A stretch of 64,000 bases of DNA from Rhizophagus irregularis (GCF_026210795.1 NC_089453.1:1924501-1988500), one strand, 5' to 3'. Shown: positions 32,172 to 46,318, counted from the first letter of the stretch. Made by a program: numbers and translations. Notes: generated from the sequence alone by a model not told the origin.

Positions 32172-32968
32172 GCACCTAAGTGAAATTTTACAGAAGTCAA
32201 ATTCAAAACAAAAAATAAAGAAAGCAAGGGAGCTTATTAGATTTAAAAAAGTAAGTAATCTTATTGAAGTGCAAGTTTTTTCATTGGGGTCTACTGATTC
32301 TTCAAGAGGAATCAGTTATGTACTTTCCCCAATTAAACTTACACTTTGGCAGAATGACAAGCTGGCTTATCCTGTGCGAAGGAATATTTTCCTGGCCGTT
32401 ACTGGCTTGCCTTAGACGAAGAAGGTTCCTTTTGGCTGTAGCTTATCTTGTGTGAAGGAAATATTTTCCTGGCCGTCACTGGCTTGCCTTGGAGCTATGG
32501 CTTGTCCTGTGTGAAGGAAATATTTTCCTGGCCGTTACTGGCTTGCCTTGGACGAAGAAGGTTCCTTTTGGCTGTAGCTTATCCTGTGCGAAGGAAATAT
32601 TTTCCTGGCCTTTACTGGCTTGCCTTGGAGCTATGGCTTGTCTTGTGCGAAGGAGATATTCTCCTGGCCTTTACTGGCTTGCTTGGATGAAGAAGATTTC
32701 TTCTGGCCATGTCTTAGATTTCTAGCCATACGCTTATTATTACTTACTATCTATGTATATTATATATACTTACATTTTATTTCTTGATTTTTAGGAAGAT
32801 TTAAAAAAATTAAACGATCTGTGGAAAACACCCAACAAATTAAAAAATATTAATAAGCATGATGATAAAAGTATTGAAAATTATGAGCGAGCTTTGGCTT
32901 TCGAAGAATGTAAGCTTGAATTAAAGGAACGAGCAGCAAAAAAAAGTTCACTCATTAGAACTACATAA
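32172..32968 (+). pseudogene. Two-exon fragment of a basic coiled-coil-like protein
   Basis: Exon 32172-32250 (HLSEILQKSNSKQKIKKARE..) joins exon 32795-32968 (EDLKKLNDLWKTPNKLKN..) through a GTAAGT...TTTTTAG intron with phase kept, ending at TAA. The product is rich in Lys and Glu with heptad-like spacing. A run of seven A at the 3' end looks frameshifted, since another frame continues with HNIQVRNEIRFGWKGGQ. No start codon is seen, so this is part of a longer or decayed gene. The intron is filled by a minisatellite. Confidence 0.5.
32369..32710. repeat. Intronic minisatellite with alternating 77/58-bp units
   Basis: The core GAAGGAAATATTTTCCTGGC recurs five times, near 32376, 32452, 32510, 32587 and 32645. 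Spacings alternate 76, 58, 77, 58. Long units carry GACGAAGAAGGTTCCTTTTG and short units GAGCTATGGCTTGT, so the repeat grew as a 135-bp pair. It is G+C-richer than its surroundings. Confidence 0.85.
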
Positions 32969-34340
32969 TATTCAAGTCAGAAATGAAATAAGGTTTGGAT
33001 GGAAGGGTGGCCAAACGCGCAATCAAATTAAGATTCGGGTGAATGGATGGGCTAAGTATTTCTTGAATATTTTAAATTATGTTTTATGATTATATTTTTT
33101 TTAAAGAATTCAACTTATTGATAGGAATTATAGTGAATAATATCTTTTTTTCTCTGCTAAAGCTATATGATCTAGATGATTGGAAATAATTAATGTATTA
33201 AACAATTGGATTGAGATTTTGCGTCATGATTTTAATAGAAGAAGATATGAATTTACTAAAAATTTATTGTACATAAAAAATTTAAACAGAAATTTGTTTT
33301 TTTAACTTAGATGAGCATAATTACTACATAACTAATAGAAATAAATTCATTTGCTTCAATCTGTATAATACTATTTTTTATTAATACATTTTTCCTTGTT
33401 GGATTTTCCCGGACATAGATGAACTTATTAGATACAAGCAAGTCTATATTACGTGATTATGTGGAAAGTTGAAAGTTACTTGGTATTTTGAGATACTGTA
33501 TCTTTGTTTTTGGCGACCTATTATTCATACCCTACATTTGTTATTCGTACCTCCCTTGTAGTAAACCATGTGTGTGATTGGACGATCTACAATCACGTTA
33601 ATGCGAAGATGAAAATTTAATAACATAAATAACTTAGAATTTTGAAATGTTCACATTTTGGAAAAATGTTTCTTTTTATTTTATTTTATTTTCTCTTGCC
33701 TCGCTTAATGAAGAAAGGTTATTTTGGGTGGTAAGATCATTAATCAAATTTGAAGATAACGCCATGATCTTGAGAACTTGATACTATTAAAAAATATTGC
33801 TAATAGAACTCCCAAATGTTTTTTTTTAAAAGTGCTCATAATTTCAGACTTACACGTGCATAAGATGAAATATAAAAGAATACATGTGTTGTTATGAAGA
33901 TAAACTAAATATTTCGAATTTCTCCTTGCAGACTGATGGTAAAAAATACATTTTCTCACTCTTTAATCGAATCCTTTCTAGTTGAGCTAGTTTGTCATTT
34001 AACTTTCATTTTTCAACGAATGGCACAGTAAAATTAATAAACCGCTTAACGTGATTGTACAGTAGATCATGATTTATTTATTGCAGGTGAAGGGGTACGA
34101 GTAACAGCAGCTGCCTTGTTTTCAAGTGGTTAGATAGTTTGCTTATTTAAATTAATATAGTTCAAGTAAGACTTTATCCCTAATATGAAAACAAAGCTGA
34201 AAATAAAAGATCAGCCCATATTTTAATAAATGCTCTAAAACCATTTATCATGAAAATTCATTAGTTCTTGTAAGTTAAGATGCTGAAGAACATGATAGCG
34301 CAGTTACTATTGCACATTTAGATGGATTACCTAAAGGGAT
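32969..34340. other. Noncoding stretch
   Basis: Apart from the possible frameshifted continuation of the preceding fragment (to about 33060), nothing is supported on either strand. Confidence 0.45.
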
Positions 34341-34352
34341 ATATATTTACTA

Positions 34353-35530
34353 AATGGATTCCTTATTATGGATTAAAAAAATAAATAAAAAATATCAAAT
34401 TCAAATTCTTAAGCTCAAGGTGAGTTCAGTACAATTTATGAAGCAGTTTGGTTGGATAGATCGATACTTATTAACTTGGATTGTAAATAAGATCGTTATG
34501 TTGAAAAACTTGTGAACAATAAGATTATAAAATGCAATAAAATCAAAATCCTCTTACAAATATGATGAAACACTTAAAAACGTTTAAATAATCCAATGAA
34601 GATGATCTTAACGACTAAATAATAATGTGCAATACTATACCGTATTTACTAATACTTAAAGTATATTAATATGTAATTTTGATATGATAATTAATGCTAA
34701 TTTTAAAAATATAACGAGAAACTACAATAATTACAATATCAATATAAAATACGGTCAAGTGATACGTTGTGGTTTCTGAATACCGGTGGAAATCGGAGCT
34801 TGGCCGGCATTACGAAATCCTAGTCCGGCACTATGCTGTAATTCTGGCCAACACCCCGTATCCACATATATGGGTTCGGAATACCACATAGTTCCGTTTT
34901 CACCTACAGCATATATAAGCAAAAAAAATTGTGTACAATTGGCGTAAAACTCCTTTTTTCAGTAGCTTATTTAAAGGTTTCTCTTGTAGTCTTGTTCCAT
35001 TCATTAATGAGAATAAACAGGATTAAGAAACATTATATCGTATAAATTGCCTTTTAAAGTGGTAAAATTTCAGTTATGATTCATTTTTCCTACACCGTTA
35101 TATCATTAATTACTTGCGGAAAATCTCGAATTAACATACTTTACCAATTAAAGTATATCTTTAATGAAAAATAATCTAAGAATTTTTTTCTACGCTAAAA
35201 AAATCAAAAATCAAAATCTTAATTTCAGTACGGCTTGAATTCATGGAGATTTCATAATGAGAATTTACTGTTGATATATAGTTTTGGAATTATTATGTGA
35301 GAGAAGTTCAGTATATCGTAATACTGCGATATCCTTCGCTAATGATTTTATCTTACATTATTATATGCAAGGTATAGGAGAAAAAATGCCTGAATATATA
35401 TATATATTGAATTAATAAAAGATGGGATAACAGTCAACTTGAAAAAAAGGCTAACAGCTAACGAATTGAAACTATCTGTTCCTGGTAATTATGAAGGTCT
35501 ATTCTCAAAATGTTTAAATTATGTGTTTGA
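34353..35530 (+). pseudogene. Protein-kinase pseudogene (TKL-like), heavily eroded
   Basis: Remnants appear in domain order. KWIPYYGLKK (34353) is followed by the glycine-loop region GEFSTIYEAVWLDRS (about 34421-34465) in another frame. The catalytic-loop remnant HGDFHNENLL (35240-35270) runs straight into IYSFGIIM-stop-E, then a piece like the GERPEII region near 35390. The block between catalytic loop and F-helix is deleted, and stops occur throughout. It is a decayed relative of the kinase at 4017-9318 (compare KWIPYDKFKG, HCDFHDGN, IYSFSMIMWE). Confidence 0.7.
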
Positions 35531-35539
35531 TTACTTTCA

Positions 35540-38500
35540 AACATTTTACAGACAAAAATTATTAATCAGACTACTATTGTAAATAAAAGTTTATTTATGT
35601 TTATTTAACTTTTTCAATAAAAAAAATTTACAGTGATCGAAAATTTTGATTACATATAAATTGATCATGTGTTCTGAATTGGATTTTCCAATAGTAATTC
35701 TGGCCCGAATTATGAATTTTGATCGATCAATTTGAGAGTTCGTCGATTACTTAGGATAATATGGTCCATATTCAAAAAAACGCATTAAACATTATTGTGT
35801 ATCATCGCGTAATACACCTTTACACATTCATTACATTCATTTTAAATTAACCATTTTTTACTAACCTCGCAAATTCCTATATAAATTATCGTTAGCGTTA
35901 GGATTAGTTTATGATGTTATCTGGATAAAGACAATTATTTCTTAAAATGTAAGACAAATTCAACTTTTATTTTTTTTAGCGTCAAATTAATTACGAATAT
36001 AGTATACTTATTAGTATAGATTTGTTTATAATAAAAATTTTTTAAGAATAAATCAACGTAATTTTATAGCTAACATTTTGTAAGTAATACTTTTACTAAT
36101 GTGAAATCTTACTAATGTGTATTAAACTTTACATTAAAAAAGGATGCCAACTTTTGGCTTGCCATACAACGAAAATTTCACACATTAGATAATATTAAAT
36201 TATCTAATTGCATTTCAAAGTTATGATAATTAGATACAAGTATACAACAGGAAATGCGACGCCTTTCTTACGAAGTTATGACATATGCTACGGCCTAAAT
36301 TATTTATCACCTTTCTATCACATATTTGCTGATATGGCTATTTGGCTCGTTTTTGTGACCAAAACATATACCGTATAGCCATTTTGCCATTTTGACAATT
36401 TTGACCAAGCCATTTTTGGCTAGCCAATGGCCAAGCTTTTCCGCAGCCACAATACCAAGCTCTTTTGTGGCAGGTCGAGAAAATTCAACTTTTGAAATAT
36501 GTGGCGACAAAAAGTCTTTATTTACTTTTTTTAGGCATCATAATACTGAGAGATTCACAATATAATTACATAATGAAGTATAAATATAGTAGCAAAATAA
36601 CTATTATTAAGAAATAGGATGAAACCGGAAAAAAAAATTTTTTTTTCTGTCTAGAAATGAATGGGAATGGCTGAAACTTAAAATCCGATAATTTTATTCT
36701 AAGATTGGTTAGATAAAGATAATTAGAGGCAAATATATTCCCATGGTTTTTGCACCTTCATAATAATTTAAATATCGTTTCCGCACCTTTCTAATAATAA
36801 TTCTATACCTTCCATAATAATAAAATATCTTCCTAATCCCTCCGAAATCACGTAAAAGTCAAACAAAGATTTCATGGATAGTAGTTTAAAACGTGTGATC
36901 AAAGATTACTTTATAAAAATGAATGTCGTATAAAAGTCTTCATTTTTTTTTTATGGAATCATGTTCTAAATTTGTCTAGAAACTTAATCTAGAGATTGTG
37001 TTGTACATATTATCCCGTAAACATTTTCTATATTTAATAAGTCAAAATTTTTCTAATTATAATATAAAAAAAACTAATTTAGAATATTTTAAATTTCATG
37101 TGAAATCGTATATATGAAAAGAGTTTGGGTAAAAATATAATCCCTCTGAGTGATAATTCAATTACGCTATCAAAAAAATTACCATTGGTAGTTAAATGAA
37201 ATATAGATTAATACTAAAAAGGTAAAAACAAAATTAGATTTGTCGTTTATGACGTTCACATGAATTACAAGATCGGCATTTGGTTGCGCGATACACTAAT
37301 TTTGGTTAACAACCAGATCAGCAAATTTTTAATTGTTTCGTTCAATCGGAGTTTCGGACTCGCAGTTAAACAATGCTATTTACAATTATTCCAATTCTTG
37401 CTTAGGAAAGTAATAAGGATAATAGAAATTAACTTATTATTGGTGCAAAGAATGTTATTACTTATTAGATAAGTTTTATTCAAGAAACGAAATTAAATGT
37501 AAAAATGGTATCATGATCTATTAAATTTCTAAAAGTGGAATTAGTTTTATTGAACAATTTGTTTAGGATGGATGGATACTTAATTGCCGTGCCCTTTTCC
37601 CCCTTTTTCTTACTTATTTTTCTTTTAACCTTTTCTTGCTTATTTTTTCTTATTAAATAAAAGGACAAAAAGAAGGGGCGCGCACGGATGAGATTGATGC
37701 CGTATTTGGAGAACAAAGATTATGAAGATACAATAAATTCTAAAAATTAAAAATCTCTTACAAAGTAATGAAAGAACATGGTCTTTCCTCTAGTTCTCAA
37801 AAGGTTAAATATTTATTAAATATTATTAATAAAAAATTATAAATTACTAAAGAAAAACCAGGTTTATTAACCATACAAAGAATTTAATAATAAAGAAAAT
37901 AATTAAGGTTTAAAAGGTAATTTTTATGCATGTACTGTATGTATGTATGCACATGAAAAAGGAAATTATTATGATTATTCTAAATTATTTAATGATTTAT
38001 AATTTTTGACCATATTCAATATAATTATTTTCATGAATAATTATGTCCATATGAGAAAAATTTTTTTTTTGATATTTTTGATATGTAATACAATATTAAT
38101 AATAAAATATTTGATTTTGTAAATTTTGTTAAAATGCATGACTAAAGAATTTTACACTAAAATTAACTTTTCACCATATAAAGTTTTATATATCGAGTAA
38201 TTGTTTTGGTCCGAAAGTTGTAAGACGGGTTGTAAGACGATGGTGTTAAACTTCCAGACGATGGTGTTAGACTTCCAGACGTCAGACGATGGTGTTAAAG
38301 ACAAAACCAATGTAATTCGGTAAATCAAACTCGAAATTTTCAAAATCTTCGGCTAGATAACTATACCGTAAGTACTGTAAAGCACTTTATTACCGAAATA
38401 TTTAATGTGATTGGTTAATAACTTTTGAATTTTGAAAACGATCAAATCATAGTATAAAAGTAATTTGACGTATCTGAATACATGTAATATTCTGTGTTCC

Positions 38501-39220
38501 GTTACGATCATACAAAAATTACAGGATTTTTGTGATGAGATTTATAAATAAAAGATTGTAATTATAATTTATGAGAATATATGATGAGAACTTAAAAAAG
38601 TATTTATTTTGAATATTCATAGATTTTCATCTAACGTAGAATATACTCCAACATTTTTTTTAGTACCAATAGAATATACTTCAACGTTCGGCATAATATG
38701 TTAAATCGGGATAATACTTTGAAATATTCCGAAATTTAGAAATTATTATTTAACAACAATTAATACATGCACAGTACGTTTATGAATATTTTTAGCGAAT
38801 CACACAGTAACATTGTCACTCAATGTAAGATGTTCACAAATCACAATTATATGCAGTAAATTAACGATATACTGTACCATACGTAGTGTACATACGGTGA
38901 ATCATTCATAAACAAAGTGGTTTAAGAGCATATGAGGTATATGATCAATAGATGTTATAATATGCTCAATATATGGTGGAGGTGAGATCGAATACAAGTA
39001 TATTGAGTATATTGAAGTATATTGATATATCCAAAATACCATGGTCATATCATCATGTTTCTATATCTGATATGACGCATACATTTTTTTCTAATTTCTA
39101 TAGTACTTTAACTCTTTATGTCATCGTACAACATTTGAAATTGAAACAAAAAAAAAAATTTTTTCATATATAAGCAAATATATTTTGATACTATTAAGAT
39201 CGAGTACTTAAGTTCGAAAT
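35540..39220. other. Noncoding A+T-rich stretch
   Basis: No supported gene. It contains a short repeat at 38224-38292 in which GACGATGGTGTTA occurs three times. The 70-codon frame at 37260-37472 has no supporting features. Confidence 0.45.
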
Positions 39221-39867
39221 ATGGCTCAAATATTATTAAACCGTACTCTATCTTATTCAAAGAATTTCTCTATCACCAAAAATCAATCTACATTATTAAT
39301 AAAGTCAAGTCAAATTATTTATAAACCTATTATTATTCGATCTATACAATCTTGTTCATGGCAAACTCCAAATCATACGAATCATACGGTAATTATCAAA
39401 ATTTTTTAAATTTTTTAAAGGAATAATAAAATTTTATTTTTTACGTTACGATTAACTGTTAATAAAAACTTTTTTATATACGTTAGAAATTAACGAAAAC
39501 CGTAAGTGATGATTGTGTGAATGAGTCATATGATTCTGGAGGAAAAATTTTACGTGATTTTATTAACAAGATCGAAATTAAGATTTATGAAAATAATGCA
39601 AAATTGATAGGTGAACCAATTGATATCGTATTTCATAATAATAATATTCAAGATGGTCGTTATTATGAATTTAATCAATTTCGTTTTAATGGGAAATCTA
39701 TTATTTCAGTGTTTGGTAATGATATTAGAAATTATTTTAAATCACATTTTCCAGATTTGAAAATTACATTTGTAGAATCAATTAATACTAGTAGTATTAC
39801 AATTACAAATTATCTTAATCGTGATATTATCTTGAAAAAAACTGGAATTGGAATTTGGGATTATTGA
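39221..39867 (+). CDS. Two-exon hypothetical protein with mitochondrial-type presequence
   Basis: Exons 39221-39388 and 39487-39867 join in phase 0 across a short intron (GTAATT...GTTAG), giving 182 residues. The first 50 or so residues (MAQILLNRTLSYSKNFSITK..) have Arg, Lys, Ser and Thr spread through hydrophobic text and no acidic residue, the pattern of a cleaved mitochondrial targeting sequence. The mature part looks globular and compact: ILRDFINKIEIKIYEN, then GRYYEFNQFRFNGKSII. It ends with ILKKTGIGIWDY. I do not recognise a domain. A TATATAAGC box about 50 nt upstream (39166-39174) could be the promoter TATA element. The weak GTAATT donor is the main doubt in the model. Confidence 0.7.
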
Positions 39868-41948
39868 GATTATTGAGATTTTGTCATTGTTATCATTTTT
39901 ATCATTTTTATCATTTCAAAGATTATTTTTTTTTAAAAAAAAAATAAAATGTGTTGAAACGTACAATACACTTTTTCTCGAGTGCGTGCTAATAACGATA
40001 AAATGTTAAAATATCAATATTAAAATGAGTTGAACTTACCGACCCCTTACCGGGACGCATTATTTACGATAATCATATAAATAAAAATTTTTTTTTTTTC
40101 GCTAGAAAACATTTCTGACGGAAACCCTGGAGTCAAGACGTGCGTGTTTAAAAACTCGATGGATTTTGATTTGTTACATGAGAATGAGCGAAATTTCTAT
40201 ATCTGATATCGTTTAAAATGAATTAATCTTTTAACAAATGTAAAAAATGACAAAGATAATAAACGAATGAAACTTTTCCCTAACCTTGAAGATGAACTTA
40301 ATGAATATGGAAATTTCATACAATTTTAAACAACCATATTATCGTAGTACTAAAGCATCATGATTATCGTACTTTTTCCATATAAATAATACAGATCAGA
40401 AGAAATTTATTTTTTTTCTAAAAAATTCTAAAAATAAAATTATAAAAAAATAAATATATTATATTATAAAAAAAATAATTTAAATGTTATAAATAATTAT
40501 TATAAAAAATAACTTATATAAAAATAACTATTATAAAAAATAATTATTATAATAAATAATTATTATGAAAAATAGCTATTAAAAAATAATTATTATAATT
40601 ATGAAAAATAATTATAAAAAATAAAATAATAATTATAAAAAAACATTGCTTAAAGAAAAAATCACTTATCGTAATTCCAGGGAATTCATTGCTGCGTGTC
40701 TTCGTCGTAAAAAAAAAAAAAAATTTTTTTTGTTGTAGGTCTTTTTTCGTGTAACGCAAACATATGTCTAACACTAATGATTGAAATTTACTAAATTTGC
40801 TATTTTCTTTTTAGATCTGCATACCCCTTTTTGTCTTTTTTTGTTTAATTAATCGAGAAACATATATAATATTTTTAACTTTTGTAATCATATTATATCA
40901 TATTATCTCATCATTACTTGTAATCGTCAGAAAATCGAACTCCGATAAAGTAAAAGATCTATAAAAAAAAAATGTTTAAAAAAAAATTAAGTTACTTTTT
41001 AGAATCGAGTAAAAAATTTTCTTGTAAAGGAAATAAACAAATAATATGTAGATCAAAATGCCATTTTCTTTTTTAAAGACACAGTATTTAATTTTTTTGA
41101 TATTTGATATTTTATATATATACATATATATATATATTACATATAAATATAGTTATAATATGTTATAATTATATAGTTTAAAAATAGAACTTATATAGAT
41201 GTGTAATGTGAGTCCGATTTTTTGCACGACAGAAATAATAAGAAATAATGATAGTATAATGAAGTCGGGGAAGTCTGGAAATGTTAAAAAATCAAAACTC
41301 TGGATTTTAAAAAAAAAAGCGAAAGGGTTTTTTTTGAATCTTAATGTTATTTTGTAGAACGCGTACTATTTTTAGCAATGTTATAAAAAAAGTATTTTTT
41401 TTTTTTTAAATAGAAATAAAAAAAAAAAGATTTCAAAAAAAGTTAATGATGAAATTTGTTTACGATTATTTTCTTTTTTTCTCAAGTAAGTTTTGTTCAA
41501 AGAAAGTCATATCATACAAATTTATTTTGTTTTTTTTTTCATATGTATCTCTCCTTTTGAACGCATAAATTACTTTTTTTTTTACTAAAAGAAAAAAAAA
41601 GCGAAAAAAATTATTATATTTTTTTTTTAAAAAAAATTTTAATTTTCATACCAAAATTTGATACTTATTATTAATTTTTTTTTTTTTTTTAAAAAAAAAA
41701 AGCTATATTACATTTTTTTTCTTATATATTCATACATTTCTAAAAAAATCCTATATTACAAAAAAAAAAAAGAAGAAAATCTAATATTTTTAAAACATCT
41801 TACCCTTACCGTATAATAATGAATGAACTATTATTGCGTTGACCTATTAAGGTTGGTAAAAGATGGTAAGCTTGAAATTTTTTTTGGGGACATGATAGAG
41901 AGATTAATTAGCATATATAAAATCAATCCCTGTTATATATATATATAC
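39868..41948. other. Noncoding, very A+T-rich stretch
   Basis: Long A and T runs, an AATAATTATTATAAA-like simple region (40420-40650) and an AT dinucleotide run (41110-41140). No coding sequence is supported. The right end would contain the 3' untranslated region of the regulator at 41949. Confidence 0.5.
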
Positions 41949-44900
41949 TCAAGCAGAACCATTTGGAGTGTTACTGGAAACAGTTGTAGTAGACATGGAC
42001 CTAGTATCATTTGTAGAATCATCATTTGTTGAACCATTAATCGAACTCCAATGTTTAAGTGGACGATTTAATATAAAATCTCTTTCTGACATGTTCCAAT
42101 CGAAATTTTGTAATAATGGCAAATCTATCATTGGGTATCCTTCATAAACAGGTGGTGGAAAATTATTGAAAGCTACTGCTGTATCTTGAGTAAAATAATC
42201 ATTATCTGTTGAATTTTCCCCAGGTTTTGTTTTTAAAATACGTGATAATGTTCTTGGAGTAAAGGGTCCAGTAGAACGAAGGAAACTAGAAAACGTGTCA
42301 TTTGGAACAGATGGTTCGTTAATGCTTCCCAACCAACGTGGTGAAGCGAATTCTTCAGGTAATATAATAGATGAAATATCCCCCAAATTATTATTATTAT
42401 TAGTCCCAGTAGCTGCTGCGTTATTGGTACGATTCCAGTATGCTAAAAGTCCTGCATCCGTACTTAAGGTGATATCATTCATTTGTTCCGGGTTCAAATT
42501 ATTATTAAAAATATTATTATTTTTCTCTTCTTGTTCAGCTCTCATTTTTCGCATTTCATTAATCATGCACAAGAATTTATTACCCATCGCCCAATAAGGT
42601 CCCATTGTTGTCAAATATTTTTCAACTGTTGATAAATTCATTTTAGCTTCTTCAGCAACCGAAATTTTTGAACTATAAGTATCATTAATGAGAATTGTGG
42701 TGGATACGAATATAGGGTATACAGTATAAGGGCTAAAACATTGACAACCATTTTGAAGAATATCTGAAGCTATTGCAACTACTACTTTTGCTGCGGCGCT
42801 GCAACGTTCCGCTGATGCACGCATGAACTCTAGATGTGGTTCCCCAACCTCATTATTTTGCAAAATTGCGATATTTGGTCGATTCAGAACAATTACAGTT
42901 GCATTGAATAGTAAATGTAATGAAGAAAAGATGACTCCGGTACCATTTGTCATTAATTTCTGAAGTCTTTCTTTTGAGTAAGTGTAATGAGGAGACAATG
43001 AATTATACCACATATCTAATTCATTTGCCAATATGGAAAATTGAGATTGTGGATCCCAAGGTGGTAATGAATTGGCTGGTTTGGATCGATTTACGAACTG
43101 GGTAACTCTTCCAAGTAAGGCAGCTACGCTAATAAAACAAGCACATAATCCATTATTTGTAAGATTTATACGTGAATCTCGCTTGACGTGAACTTCATTA
43201 AAATATCCTTCGATCAATGATTTTGAAAAAGGATGATCATAATTCCAGATGGCTTCATTACAAGGCAATCTCACATCACAATCATCTTCATCTATCAATG
43301 TAGGTCTGCCAAGTGCGCACGCAGAGTATCTAATAATAAACAATAACGACACAAAAAAAAAATAATAATAATATATAAATAAAAGAAAAAAATTTTTTCA
43401 ACTATATATACTATATAAAAAGTTAGTGTTGCGGAAAAAAACTAATTTTCGTCCAATCTGATCTACAAAAGTATTTCCGAATTAGGGTTTCGGGATTTTC
43501 GGGGGAGTTTCGGACTTATAATGTAAGATTTGGAAAAAAAAAGTTTTGCTCGCAACGATCGCAACGATATAAGAAATTTTATTACCTATCAAGCAGGAAA
43601 CACGCCCAAAAGATACGCCTTTTAGTTTCTTTTTGTATAAAGGTTGCTTCTGATTTAAGCTTTACAGGCTGAGCACCAGAAGCTGTTTCGTCTATCTTAT
43701 GAAGGCCTATTTCTTGTGCCATTCTTATGGCCATTCCAATGTACATCCAAGCTCTTGGCCCTTTGCAGGTACCAAAATTGTGGAGGGTCAATAAAATAAA
43801 CGCTAAAAATAATAAAGGTAGAATCAGAAGATAGCCAAAATCAAGTGTTTGTTACAAGGGTCAAAAAGATATTAAACCTTGAACATATTCAACGGAAGGA
43901 TAATCGAAAGATTGCAATATCATCTTGGTCGCCACATTCGCAAATTGTTCACCTGCCGTATAAGGAGGTTTACGAACAATAGCTGGATGAGTAGCATACC
44001 TAAAAAAAAAGTAGAGAGATAAATAAGTTATATGTATTTAAAAATATAAATATAAATTTATATATATATATATATAATTATATAATTATGTTAATACTCT
44101 TTACCTAGAACTTACTGCGCACATGGCATATACTAAAAAGGCTGATACTTTATTTTGTCTTAATTGTCTCATAAAAGTAGCTTCATGGAATATAGAAAGT
44201 TGAATATCAATGTAACGGAAAAAACAAGAAGCGAGATGTTCAATAATCTCTATTGGTATATGATCACTAGCTATGATAATTCTCGGAATCGGGGAATTAA
44301 GAATTGGAGTAGTATCACCCGAATTAATACCGGATTGGGATGATCCTTCAGAAATTGTTGGAGATTCAGGAGGAACAGCATTCTTACACATAATCTCTGA
44401 AGTATGACGAAATCCAGGTTTTAACAAAGAAGTCTTTCCAAAATAGATAAGTTCATCATCCTCCTTTCCCGAACCAGCTGAATCATTTTCACTTTTTTGA
44501 GAGTTATCATGATGTTCCATTACTTTTTGTATTTGATCACTTGGCATTTGTAATTGATTAATTTGTGGTTCACTCTTTTGCTGAGAATATATGTTGAATT
44601 CATTTTGTTGATAAGATGGTCGAGATTGTTGATTTGAATTATTGTAATTTCCAAAGGTTTGTTGAAATTGATTAACATTTTGAGAATTAGTAGTTGGAGT
44701 AAATGCGGATTTGTTATTATTATTGTTGTTATTATTATTATTATAATTGGAAGAATTATTCTGAGCAGAGAAAGAAACATCATCAGAACTTAATCGTGGT
44801 TTTTTAGAAGAGGAATAACCACCAATAGGCTTATCATCAATCTCACTATCATCCACAAGACCTTGTTCCTTAAGGGGTTGTAAAAGTTTTTCCATTTGTT

Positions 44901-45165
44901 GAAGACGTTTTTCCAAACTTTCCACCAAACCAACTCTTGGACCTCTCTTACGCGTACTAGGAAGGTATGTACAATTTACACCAAGTCGGGCACAATTATT
45001 ACAAGTTGGTTTTTCACCACTACACTTCACTTTTTTCTTACGACACGCGTCACATGCTTGAGTCAAACGTTTTCTTTTAATAGGTGGAGTTTCAGCCTCA
45101 CTCGCGGGAGGGTTATTAATAAGTGAACTCACGTTAATAGATGTAAAGGTAGGTGGATGATCCAT
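41949..45165 (-). CDS. Zn2Cys6 transcription factor with fungal-specific regulatory domain
   Basis: Minus-strand exons 45165-44105, 43999-43878, 43802-43586 and 43329-41949 join in frame to a 926-residue protein ending in TGA. Residues 38-65 form the binuclear zinc cluster, with Cys38, 41, 48, 55, 58 and 65 in CX2CX6CX6CX2CX6C spacing. A basic linker (TRKRGPR) and a coiled-coil dimerisation stretch (SLEKRLQQMEKLLQPL) follow. Residues 130-240 are Asn/Gln-rich, with a polyAsn run coded by AAT repeats. The fungal-specific middle domain begins about residue 300 (IIEHLASCFFRYID..). It includes AWMYIGMAIRMAQEIGLHK and, across the exon 3/4 junction, FWACFLLDRYSACALGRP, all hallmark text of that domain. 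The C-terminal 200 residues are low-complexity, probably an activation region. It should be a nuclear DNA-binding regulator; target genes are unknown. The second intron donor is a less usual GTTTAA. Confidence 0.92.
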
Positions 45166-46318
45166 GTTTAATTAAATCAAAGTCTCTTTGTTTTTTAAAA
45201 AAGATTTGCGCGCCTTTTTTTTTTTTTTTTAAAAAAAAAAGAAAGAAAAGAAATTTATATGAAATGTTGTTAATATATTGTTCTTTGAAAGGAAAAAAAA
45301 ATATCTAAAAAAATTTTTTTTTTTATTTAAATCGCCTTATAAATGGTTATCTGATTGAAAATATTTGATTACGAAAAAAAAATTATATCACGCTCAAAAA
45401 AAAATTTTTTTTTTATTTAAAAAAAAAAAATAAAAAAAAAATAAAAATCCCAAAATACTAGTTAATAATATAATAATTCTTACTTTGTCAAATAATAGAA
45501 GAAAAAGGAAGAAGAAAAAAAGGGAAATAAAAAAATAAAATGGTTACTGGAAAGGTAAATAAGATAAATATAGAGTTTTGAAAAAAAAAAAAACTAAAAA
45601 TATTTTTTTTAAAAAAAAATTTTGGGTAACTGTTTATTATATTGAAAAACCAATACACCGCAGTAATGAATAAAAACCTCTTTTTTTTTTTTAAGAGATG
45701 CGTGTTCGATTGAAAGCGGGGGGACGGATACGGAGAAAAGGATACCGACGCTGTGGAGGGGGATATTTATATAAAATTTAGACGGAAATCGGTTTAAGTA
45801 GATGCCGAGGATCCGTTTTTTTTTCGGTAAAGAAAAGTGGTACATAATTGTGATACATGTTTACAAATGTAGTATTACAAATCAAGATATCAGTTGTGAC
45901 AATAGATCTGCTGCACATCAGGTGATATTATTGTAAAATAGTATTTTCGCTTCTCGGCATAAAAGAGTTCCGGAATTACGGAATAACCGAATTTCTCCCC
46001 GATAAAAAATTTCCGGTTTAAACATATTTAGAATATGAAAAATTTTTTATAAAGAAAAATATTTGGTTGATTCATTAAAGAGTTTAAGAATATAAAGTTT
46101 CAAGGAGCAGATGAATAACTTTATGAAATTTTTTTAAAAATGAGAGGTACATCAAATTTCATCCCGGGAAGATAATAAAGCCGAGATTAGAGAGGTAAGC
46201 CTTTGTGAGGCTTATTGGCTTATAAGAAAATTATTTGATGATAGACACTTAAAATTCCCTTGTAAAATAATTATCATCGCGACATATATATAAATATATA
46301 ATTTCATTATTATAATTA

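Noticed and set aside
37260-37716. Two opposing frames of 70 and 78 codons
   Set aside because: No domain, no splice support and no homologous text; composition is that of random A+T-rich DNA.
40380-41800. Possible regulatory or origin function of extreme A/T runs
   Set aside because: Homopolymer and simple A/T sequence occurs throughout the window; nothing distinguishes this stretch.
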